From NCBI GenBank assembly GCA_013812515.1, contig JACCTI010000016.1:1-11001 (forward strand): 11,001 nt of DNA, in the 5' to 3' direction. Origin of the DNA: Chthoniobacterales bacterium (GTDB lineage Bacteria > Verrucomicrobiota > Verrucomicrobiia > Chthoniobacterales > UBA10450). The notes under the pieces are model-generated. The model did not search any database. It was given only the letters and a program-made list of their open reading frames with translations, and was not told the DNA's origin. Position 1 is the first letter of the stretch, and every line of letters starts with the position of its first letter. Made by a program: the position numbers and the translations under genes. This document shows positions 5,905-11,001 of the stretch, in pieces.

Positions 5905-6932
5905 TGAGTGGACCAGTGCGCATGATCATGAGTTTCGCTCGACGTGTCAGCCGACCGCTTAATTGGACGCAGCGCCATCCTGCGAAAACCGTAACGGCGC
6001 TCTTCCTGTCGTGGGTCGCAGCGTTAGTCGTGTATGCAAAATTCACCGAACACGATCGGTTCAACGCGGGATTCGAAGCGGCAGTCTGGGAATGGTCTCA
6101 GGTCGGAGAAAATCCTCGGCCGCTCGAGCCGCAGGAACGCGAAAAACTTGTCGAGAGTCTGTTTTCGCGAGAGGCCCCGGATCGGTGGCGTGCGGCCGGA
6201 AAACTCGCGTCGTGGCGCGAGCCTGCGGCGCTTTGGCCGCTCATCGCCACCATGCAGGATGGTGCCGGCACGGGCAGAACGTGTCTGATCTCGCAGGCGC
6301 TGGGCAAGCTCGCTGACCCGGCGGCGGTGTCGGCGCTGATCGAAGCCGCGCAGCACCGGAGCAATGTCGATTTGCGCGTCTGCGCCACGCATTCGTTAGG
6401 CCGAATCGGCGACGACGGAGCGATTTCATTCCTTGAAAGGCGCAGCGTGGATCGGTCGGTGAGCGAGGGTGATCGCACCGTGGCAATTTCCGCTTTAGGC
6501 GAGATCGGCTCGGTCCGCGCGATGCCGGTCCTCCAGGAGATCGCGTCATCGGAGACGCGGGCAGCGCTGCGTTCGTTCGCGGCGTCCGCGATTCGCCAGA
6601 TCGAACTGCTCCAGGGCGATGCCGCCAGCAATCTTCTCGGCGCGCTCGGCGACAACGGCGATTGGATTCAGGACGATTGGATCCTCGCGCAACTCCCCCG
6701 CCGGTGGAACGGCCACATTGCCGCGCACCTGAACGAAATTCTGCGCGCACCCACCGAGACGCGATGCACCCCTCGCGTTCAGATCATGGCGCTGCTGAGC
6801 GCGAAACAAGCGGTGGAACAAACAACCATCGAGAGCCTCGCGCTCTCCGCCGGGCGACAGAATCGCTGGCTGGCGAGCCTGGCGAGTGATCCGAAATCAG
6901 CAGACGTGCGGCTCGCTCAATCTAATTTATGA
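5904..6932 (+). CDS. Membrane-anchored HEAT-repeat protein
   Basis: The 342-residue protein starts at the ATG in TAATG (5904-5906), which gives a one-base overlap with the anti-sigma stop. In-frame ATGs at 5922 and 5928 are alternatives. The frame runs upstream to 5790, but that part lies within the anti-sigma gene. One N-terminal transmembrane segment (about 28-45, TVTALFLSWVAALVVYAKF) is preceded by Arg/Lys-rich residues, so the bulk probably faces the periplasm. Residues about 94-235 form four or so HEAT/PBS-lyase-like helical repeats, such as ALGKLADPAAVSALIEAA, SLGRIGDDGAISFLERR and ALGEIGSVRAMPVLQEIA. Such scaffolds bind proteins, and no catalytic pattern is seen. The C-terminal 100 residues are helical and unassigned. 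Operon position suggests it serves the sigma/anti-sigma system or the exported product of the next gene, with which it overlaps by 4 bp (ATGA). Confidence 0.75.
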   Translation: MSGPVRMIMSFARRVSRPLNWTQRHPAKTVTALFLSWVAALVVYAKFTEHDRFNAGFEAAVWEWSQVGENPRPLEPQEREKLVESLFSREAPDRWRAAGKLASWREPAALWPLIATMQDGAGTGRTCLISQALGKLADPAAVSALIEAAQHRSNVDLRVCATHSLGRIGDDGAISFLERRSVDRSVSEGDRTVAISALGEIGSVRAMPVLQEIASSETRAALRSFAASAIRQIELLQGDAASNLLGALGDNGDWIQDDWILAQLPRRWNGHIAAHLNEILRAPTETRCTPRVQIMALLSAKQAVEQTTIESLALSAGRQNRWLASLASDPKSADVRLAQSNL

Positions 6933-9205
6933 AAGTATCAGCGGCTGCGATGTTCGCGTTTCTTGTGTGTAGCCAAGCTCTTGTTGCAGCCGATGCAAAA
7001 CACACAAATCGCCTCGCAAATGAGAAGTCGCCCTATCTCCTCCAGCACGCGCACAATCCGGTCGAGTGGTATCCCTGGGGCGATGAAGCGTTCGCGAAGG
7101 CGAAGAAGGAGAACAAGCCGATCTTCTTATCGGTCGGTTACTCGACCTGTCACTGGTGCCATGTGATGGAGCGCGAGTCGTTTGAAAACGAGGAGGTCGC
7201 GAAGCTGATGAACCAGAGCTTCGTGAACATCAAGGTCGATCGCGAAGAACGTCCCGACGTGGACCGCGTTTACATGACTTTCGTGCAGGCGACGACCGGC
7301 GGCGGCGGCTGGCCCATGAGCGTCTGGCTCACGCCTGATCTCAAGCCATTCGTCGGCGGCACATATTTTCCGCCAGAAGACCGCTCGGGCCTGCCCGGAT
7401 TCAAGAACGTGCTGAAACAGATCGCCACAGCGTGGAAGGAAGATCGGGAAAAGATCCTCGCCAGTTCAAATCAGGTCGTCGATGCGCTACAGAAGTATTC
7501 CGCCCAGGGCAAGTCGAACGCGAAGTCCGGCGAGGATGTCCGCCAGCGAGCCTATAAACAGATCGCCGACAGCTTCGACGCGAAGCTCGGAGGGTTTGGC
7601 GAGGCGCCGAAGTTTCCGCGTCCAGTCACGTTCAACTTTCTCCTCCATCACTACGCCTCGCAGCGCGACTCAGAGGAAGGGAAGCGGGCGCTGGAGATGA
7701 CCCTCACCACGTTGCGCAAGATGGCCGAAGGCGGCATCCACGATCATCTCGGTGGCGGCTTTCACCGTTACTCCGTGGACAAGTTCTGGCACGTTCCGCA
7801 TTTCGAGAAAATGCTCTACGATCAGGCGCAGCTCGCCGTCAGCTATCTGCAAGCGTTCCAAATCACGCGCGAGCCGATCTTCGAGCAAACCGCGCGCGAC
7901 ATCCTCGATTACGTCCGGCGCGACATGACCGGCAAGGAGGGCGGCCTCTACTCTGCCGAAGACGCAGACAGCATTGAGCCTGTAGCGGCGGTCTATGACC
8001 GCCGTGCTGAGGACGAACAGCACACGAACCCCGGCGCTCACAGAGCGCCCCTACAGAAGATCGAGGGTGCCTTTTACGTCTGGACAAAAGAGGAGATCGA
8101 CAAGCTGCTCGGACCCGAGCGGGCGAAGCTTTTTGATTACCATTTCGGCGTCGAACCGAAGGGCAACGCGCCAGCGGGCAGCGACCCGCACGCCGAATTC
8201 AAGGGCAAAAATATCCTGATCCAGCGCCACACGATCGCTGAGACAGCGAAGAAATTCGGCCTCAATGAAGCCGGGGCCGCCGAGTCGCTCGCCGAGAGCC
8301 GCAAGCTGCTCTTCGATGTTCGCGCGAAGCGTCCACGTCCGCATCTCGACGACAAAATCATCACCGCATGGAATGGCTTGATGATCTCGGCTTTCGCGCG
8401 CGCCGCGCAGGTGCTGGAGGACCCCGCTTATCTGGAGGCGGCAAACAAAGCCGCGGACTTCGTGCAAGCGAAACTGTATCAGCGCGACACAAACACGCTG
8501 CTGCGGAGCTATCGCGAGGGAGCGAGCGACATCGAAGGTTTCGCCGACGACTACGCCTTCCTCATCGCCGGACTGCTCGATCTCTACGAAGCGTCGTTCG
8601 ACACCGCGCGAATCGAGTGGGCGCTCAAGCTACAGGAGCGGCAAAATGAATTGTTCTGGGACGAAAAAGAGGGCGGCTACTTCGGCACGACCGGCAAAGA
8701 CCCGAAAATCCTCATCCGAATGAAGGAAGATTATGATGGCGCAGAGCCGTCGCCGAACTCGATCGCCGCAGTGAACCTGCTGCGCCTCGCTTACATGCTC
8801 GACAAGAGCGACTGGCGCGCCGTGGCCGAGAAAACGATCCACGCGTTCGATGGCCAGCTCGCCCGCGCGCCTTCGGCCATGCCGCAGATGCTCGTCGCGC
8901 TTGATTGGTTGCGTTCGAAGCCAAAGCAAATCGTCATCGCCGGCAAACCCGGCGCGCCTGACACCCAGGCAATGCTGCGTGAGGTGCGCCGCCATTTCCT
9001 CCCGATCCATGTGCTCATCGTCGCCGATGGCGACGCAGGCCAGGAATTCTTCGCCCAGCGCGTCGAGTTCATGAAAAGCGTCGCGCCGATCCGCGAGCAA
9101 GCCACCGCATATGTGTGCGAGAACTTCGTCTGCCAATTACCGACGACCAATCTGGCGCAGCTATCGAAGCTTCTCACCGGTGGGCCAGCAACCGCAGCGC
9201 GGTAG
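6929..9205 (+). CDS. Exported YyaL/SSP411-type thioredoxin-fold protein with glycosidase-like toroid domain
   Basis: This 758-residue protein opens with a signal-peptide-like stretch (MKVSAAAMFAFLVCSQALVAADA). The DUF255 thioredoxin-like domain follows (about 26-190) with NRLANEKSPYLLQHAHNPV, VGYSTCHWCHVMERESF (C74 and C77 as a CHWC pair), VDREERPDVDRVYM and GGGGWPMSVWLTP. The remainder (about 210-750) is an (alpha/alpha)6-toroid resembling N-acylglucosamine 2-epimerases/six-hairpin glycosidases, including GFGEAPKFPRP, WHVPHFEKMLYDQAQL, YSAEDADS, ITAWNGLMISAFARAA and the C-terminal ATAYVCENFVCQLPTT. These signatures match the family of B. subtilis YyaL and mammalian SPATA20, whose biochemical role is not settled. 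Between the conserved YSAEDADS and FYVWT, residues about 351-379 are an insertion encoded by the palindromic element at 7980-8056. The start overlaps the HEAT-protein stop (ATGA). Many relatives are cytoplasmic, so export is notable. Confidence 0.9.
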   Translation: MKVSAAAMFAFLVCSQALVAADAKHTNRLANEKSPYLLQHAHNPVEWYPWGDEAFAKAKKENKPIFLSVGYSTCHWCHVMERESFENEEVAKLMNQSFVNIKVDREERPDVDRVYMTFVQATTGGGGWPMSVWLTPDLKPFVGGTYFPPEDRSGLPGFKNVLKQIATAWKEDREKILASSNQVVDALQKYSAQGKSNAKSGEDVRQRAYKQIADSFDAKLGGFGEAPKFPRPVTFNFLLHHYASQRDSEEGKRALEMTLTTLRKMAEGGIHDHLGGGFHRYSVDKFWHVPHFEKMLYDQAQLAVSYLQAFQITREPIFEQTARDILDYVRRDMTGKEGGLYSAEDADSIEPVAAVYDRRAEDEQHTNPGAHRAPLQKIEGAFYVWTKEEIDKLLGPERAKLFDYHFGVEPKGNAPAGSDPHAEFKGKNILIQRHTIAETAKKFGLNEAGAAESLAESRKLLFDVRAKRPRPHLDDKIITAWNGLMISAFARAAQVLEDPAYLEAANKAADFVQAKLYQRDTNTLLRSYREGASDIEGFADDYAFLIAGLLDLYEASFDTARIEWALKLQERQNELFWDEKEGGYFGTTGKDPKILIRMKEDYDGAEPSPNSIAAVNLLRLAYMLDKSDWRAVAEKTIHAFDGQLARAPSAMPQMLVALDWLRSKPKQIVIAGKPGAPDTQAMLREVRRHFLPIHVLIVADGDAGQEFFAQRVEFMKSVAPIREQATAYVCENFVCQLPTTNLAQLSKLLTGGPATAAR
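7980..8056 (+). repeat. 77-nt cloverleaf-like palindromic element inserted in a coding region
   Basis: The element is bounded by ctgtag (7980-7985) and ctacag (8051-8056), perfect inverted ends; extended to 11 bases they match with one mismatch. Inside are three hairpins: cggcggtc/gaccgccg with a 3-nt loop (7986-8004), tgctg/cagca with an 8-nt loop (8005-8022), and ggcgctc/gagcgcc with a 3-nt loop (8033-8049). The reading frame runs through it unbroken (about PVAAVYDRR to HRAPLQK). It lies between two conserved motifs of the host protein, where relatives have a short link. Flanking copies attgag (7973-7978) and atcgag (8060-8065) are spaced exactly 87 nt (29 codons) apart and may be a target duplication. 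It is not a tRNA gene: no T-loop or D-loop consensus is present. No second full copy lies in the window, so its repeat nature is inferred from structure. Confidence 0.75.
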
Positions 9206-9212
9206 CCGCTGC
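9194..9212 (+). terminator. Hairpin spanning the operon's last stop codon
   Basis: The sequence gcagcg, 7-nt loop, cgctgc encloses the TAG stop of the YyaL-type gene (9203-9205). A second weaker pair, cagc/gctg, follows at 9212-9229. No T-run is present, so if it ends transcription it is not by the standard intrinsic mechanism. It may instead protect the 3' end of the operon mRNA. Confidence 0.3.
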
Positions 9213-9284
9213 AGCCTGTTGGGTTGCTGGAGCGGTGCCACACTGGGTCCATCTTGGCAGTGGTAGAAGTATCGGGTCGCCGAG

Positions 9285-9311
9285 TGTAGCCTGCGCATCC
9301 CGAGATGCGCC
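9285..9311 (+). repeat. TGTAG-led hairpin containing the start codon of the NrtS-like gene
   Basis: tgtagcct is followed by a perfect stem gcgcatc (9293-9299) and gatgcgc (9304-9310) with the 4-nt loop ccga, then cctttt. The ATG at 9305-9307 lies in the 3' arm. The design (TGTAG followed directly by a tight GC hairpin) is like the left end of the element at 7980-8004, and GCCTGCG is shared with the palindrome at 3059. The short T-run means it could also act as a weak terminator of the upstream operon. Confidence 0.5.
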
Positions 9312-9544
9312 TTTTCCTGAAACATGCCACTCACAGAGTTTGCGTTCTGCGGTCAGTAAAAGTCGCGATCGTGGTGGGCACCATCCTCGGCGCCGTAAAC
9401 CACTACGATGCGATTCTCTCGGGCACGTTCAGCACCACGACAGTCGTGCAGATCGCTGTCACATACTTGGTGCCGTTTTGCGTCGCAACATTCGGTTCGG
9501 CAATGCAGGCACGGCACATCGAGCTGAATTCCGGGCGAGAGTAA
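9305..9544 (+). CDS. nrtS: NrtS-like small nitrate/nitrite transporter
   Basis: The 79-residue protein carries the pattern of the NrtS family: a basic segment RSVKVAIVVGTILGAVNHYDAILSG, then a second membrane helix, VVQIAVTYLVPFCVATFGS. Two transmembrane helices (about 18-37 and 47-65) are joined by a short loop, with Asn32, His33 and Asp35 at the end of helix 1 as in relatives. NrtS proteins, first described in cyanobacteria, take up nitrate or nitrite and probably act as oligomers because each is so small. The ATG at 9305 is the first usable start after the in-frame TAG at 9287, but it lies inside a hairpin and has no ribosome binding site; a GTG/TTG-type start nearer helix 1 cannot be excluded. 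The gene lies about 100 bp after the YyaL-type gene, outside the tightly packed operon. No nitrate-assimilation enzymes are nearby. Confidence 0.75.
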   Translation: MRLFLKHATHRVCVLRSVKVAIVVGTILGAVNHYDAILSGTFSTTTVVQIAVTYLVPFCVATFGSAMQARHIELNSGRE

Positions 9545-9670
9545 TTCGCCGGCGCGACTCGGCAGATGCAGGAAAAGGAGCCGCTCAGGTTGAAAGCTAA
9601 CGCACTGCTGCTGACTGCGGGCAAGTTGCCACTTGTTGTACGCTGCCACTTTGCGATACCTCTTTGAAAG

Positions 9671-9983
9671 ATGAGCACGATTGCGTTCTACGGCGACTCA
9701 GACGGGAGCGAAGTTCTTGTGATCGACGTCGACAAGATGTGCCTCACGAGCCGCGTGCCCACCGGGCGTAGTCCATATCCTGTCGACTGGGCTGGCGCGA
9801 ATTTCGTGCTCGCTTCCCACGCGCAAGGAAGCGTCCGTCACACCGATTGACGCGCTCGTGATCGAACAGGGTTCCGTCTGCGAAGATGGCAATCTGCTCG
9901 GTCTGCTGCGACAGCCTACGTCCGCGACGCTTCGGGCTTTTCTGCAGCAGCTCCCGAATCAGAAGCGGCACAACGCCACGTGA
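9671..9983 (+). pseudogene. Frameshifted beta-propeller-like fragment
   Basis: From the ATG at 9671 the frame gives 59 residues ending at a TGA (9848-9850). The first 49 are strongly protein-like (GSEVLVIDVDKMCLTSRVPT, then GRSPYPVDWAGANFVLAS). After the triple C near 9816-9818 the quality drops in this frame. If one C is removed, the sequence continues in another frame as STRKEASVTPIDALVIEQG and stays open to the TGA at 9981-9983, for about 103 residues in all. The VIDVD, RVPTGRSPYPVD and SVTPID pattern resembles one or two blades of YVTN/YncE-like beta-propellers, but is far too short for a full propeller. It is either a decayed fragment or a sequencing error in a short gene. It precedes the hypC pair on the same strand, and a link to hydrogenase functions is speculative. 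Confidence 0.55.
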
Positions 9984-10056
9984 ATGGTGGGTCCTTGACG
10001 ACCTGCGGCGTTGCAGATTATGCTGCGAAAGTCGGTTCGCTAGCATGAGGAACTCT

Positions 10057-10329
10057 ATGAAAAGAATTTTCGCCTCCATCTTCGTCGCTCTTGTTTCGCT
10101 TCCGATCGCAAGCTTTGCTTGTGGTGACAAAGATTGCAGCATGGACCTGCCGCCACCGCCGGTGCCAGTTCCTGGGCCGTTGGAAAATGTGATCGGCGCA
10201 TTGTCTGAGCACACTGGCTTATTTGCTGGGCTCGCACTCGCTGCGATCGTGGGGGGCTTCGTCCTTTCTCGGCAAGGGAAGCTGCTGGAAACCAAGTCCG
10301 CCGCTCCATCATTCATCTCTGCGCCGTAG
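10057..10329 (+). CDS. Small exported membrane protein with Cys pair and Pro-rich linker, unknown
   Basis: I do not recognise this family. From the ATG at 10057, preceded by GAGG at a 6-nt spacing, it encodes 90 residues. An ATG at 10045 in frame would add four residues but would use part of that GAGG as coding. The frame continues upstream to 9886, but there it overlaps the broken gene and is not protein-like. Residues 1-21 are a signal peptide (MKRIFASIFVALVSLPIASF), followed by ACGDKDC (C22, C27), a Pro-rich stretch (PPPPVPVPGP, 32-41), and a second hydrophobic helix (55-70) with a basic flank. The mature protein would be membrane-bound with a short Cys-bearing exported head. C22 lacks a proper Leu at position -3, so it is at best a degenerate lipobox. 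It ends 21 bp before hypC and is probably co-transcribed with it, so a role with hydrogenase assembly is possible but unproven. Confidence 0.65.
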   Translation: MKRIFASIFVALVSLPIASFACGDKDCSMDLPPPPVPVPGPLENVIGALSEHTGLFAGLALAAIVGGFVLSRQGKLLETKSAAPSFISAP

Positions 10330-10350
10330 GCTCGCTGCGGCGCTGACCAC

Positions 10351-10668
10351 ATGTGTCTCGCCATCCCAGGCAAGGTGCTCGAGACGCACCTCGACCATGA
10401 GATGCGCATGGCCAAGGTGGAATTCGGCGGCATCATCAAACGGATTTGCCTCGAGTATGTGCCCGAGGCGAAGATCGGCGATTACGTGCTGGTCCATGTC
10501 GGATTTGCGCTCGCGATTGTCGACGAAGAGGAAGCGAAGCGGATCTACGAGATGCTCGAATCAATGGGCGGGCTCGAAGAACTGAACGACCCCCCGGAGT
10601 CCGAACGGCCGCCAACTCAGACGCTCTGGCGCCGGGTTGAGCCGAGCGAAGCGGTGAGTCTCCCTTAG
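10351..10668 (+). CDS. hypC: HypC/HybG-family hydrogenase maturation chaperone
   Basis: The 105-residue protein begins MCLAIPGKV, the signature of HypC proteins, with the essential Cys2 that, after Met removal, binds the Fe(CN)2CO unit with HypD and delivers it to the large subunit of [NiFe]-hydrogenase. The OB-like core continues with MAKVEFGGIIKRICLEYVPE and GDYVLVHVGFALAIVDEEEA, ending near residue 75, where typical HypC proteins end. About 30 further residues (LEELNDPPESERPPTQTLWR onward) form a Pro/Glu-rich tail that is longer than usual. The start is secure because Cys must be residue 2. It follows the small Cys protein by 21 bp and converges with the next gene, so it is detached from hypD/hypE and any structural gene inside this window. 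Confidence 0.93.
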   Translation: MCLAIPGKVLETHLDHEMRMAKVEFGGIIKRICLEYVPEAKIGDYVLVHVGFALAIVDEEEAKRIYEMLESMGGLEELNDPPESERPPTQTLWRRVEPSEAVSLP

Positions 10669-10677
10669 AGCTGCCCG

Positions 10678-11001
10678 CTATTTTACTTTTACTGCCTCGA
10701 AACTTTCCGCGAGCAGGTAATTGTGTTCGCGGTATTGTGTCAATGTGCCCCGTGCAGTGATGGAGTAGTGCCCCCCGGCGCAATCGCTCGTCAGCTTCTC
10801 CATTTCATTCCGGGTCTCGTTAGGCAAAACGAAAACAATCCCGGGCTCGTCCGGCAACTGGAGAACGGTGTTGCACCAGTTCCCCCCTTCTCGCCAATAA
10901 CAGAAGCCGCACATCGCGCTGCCAGTGACTTCCGCTTCGTCCGCCGCGGGCAGGAGCGCGCCCCATTTAGGCAGCGGCGGCACCTTGTCCTTGGCTTGCT
11001 C
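10678..11001 (-). CDS. Cys-rich protein of unknown function, C-terminal part (cut by window edge)
   Basis: The frame is open from the window edge to the TAG at 10680-10678, giving 108 residues. The GTG at 10983 is only an internal codon candidate, since the six codons before it are also open (EQAKDK), so the true start probably lies beyond the window. Visible Cys residues are in AMCGFCYW (a CxxC pair), GNWCNTVL and SDCAGG. The C-terminal stretch HYSITARGTLTQYREHNYLL resembles the YRGxNYLL-type beta segment seen near the ends of many exported planctomycete and verrucomicrobial proteins of unknown function, by memory only. The Cys pattern would fit a metal site or disulfides in an exported protein. 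It converges with hypC, with 9 bp between the stops. Confidence 0.65.
   Translation of the reverse strand, partial: EQAKDKVPPLPKWGALLPAADEAEVTGSAMCGFCYWREGGNWCNTVLQLPDEPGIVFVLPNETRNEMEKLTSDCAGGHYSITARGTLTQYREHNYLLAESFEAVKVK

Noticed and set aside
7980..8056. tRNA or tRNA-like gene suggested by size and cloverleaf shape
   Set aside because: No T-loop (GTTCRA) or D-loop consensus is present, the stem lengths are wrong, and the segment is read through as protein in a conserved gene.
9566..9667. 33-codon ORF in frame with and downstream of the NrtS-like gene
   Set aside because: It has no ribosome binding site and no recognisable motif; in-frame openness after a stop is weak evidence.
9744..10439. 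231-codon minus-strand ORF over the broken gene, the small Cys protein and the start of hypC
   Set aside because: Composition is Arg/Ser-rich without domain character, and it runs antisense to hypC and a signal-peptide protein, both of which are clearly coding on the plus strand.

Overview
The window is GC-rich bacterial DNA, densely packed on both strands, with exported proteins in most genes. It most resembles a soil-type Verrucomicrobiota genome (Chthoniobacterales-like). This is an inference from the gene mix (secreted transglutaminase-like protein, sterol-desaturase-family protein, ECF sigma/anti-sigma pair, exported YyaL-type protein, NrtS, HypC), from weak or absent Shine-Dalgarno sites before several genes, and from short palindromic elements. 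No rRNA, tRNA, CRISPR array or insertion sequence is visible.

Layout. 1-253 (minus) is the N-terminal part of an isochorismatase-type cysteine hydrolase. 254-585 is a gap holding one hydrophobic ORF remnant and a hairpin that abuts the next start codon. 586-2029 (plus) holds an exported TlpA/ResA-like thioredoxin and a membrane fatty acid hydroxylase/sterol desaturase family protein. 2034-3633 (minus) holds an exported transglutaminase-like protein and a secreted protein with EHPKKEG heptad repeats, separated by a strong palindrome. A 250-bp divergent spacer follows. 3884-9205 (plus) is a tight five-gene chain: lipoprotein L,D-transpeptidase, ECF sigma factor, ZAS-type anti-sigma factor, membrane-anchored HEAT-repeat protein, and an exported YyaL/SSP411-type thioredoxin-fold protein. 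The genes are 7 bp apart or overlap by 8, 1 and 4 bp. 9305-9544 is a small NrtS-like nitrate/nitrite transporter. 9671-9983 is a gene broken by one apparent extra C. 10057-10668 is a small secreted Cys/Pro-rich membrane protein followed by hypC. 10678-11001 (minus) is the C-terminal part of a Cys-rich unknown.

How they may work together. The five-gene chain reads as a self-controlled envelope or redox stress unit: the anti-sigma factor has the Cys/His spacing of the redox switch protein RsrA, and the chain ends with an exported CxxC protein and begins with a peptidoglycan crosslinker. hypC points to [NiFe]-hydrogenase maturation, but no other hyp or structural gene lies inside the window.

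The most unusual structure is a 77-nt, cloverleaf-like palindromic element (7980-8056) inserted in frame inside the YyaL-type gene, where it adds about 29 residues between two conserved motifs. Related TGTAG/CTACA-bounded hairpins appear at 3033-3084 and at 9285-9311; the latter contains the start codon of the NrtS-like gene. Together they suggest a dispersed repeat family that enters both genes and gene starts.
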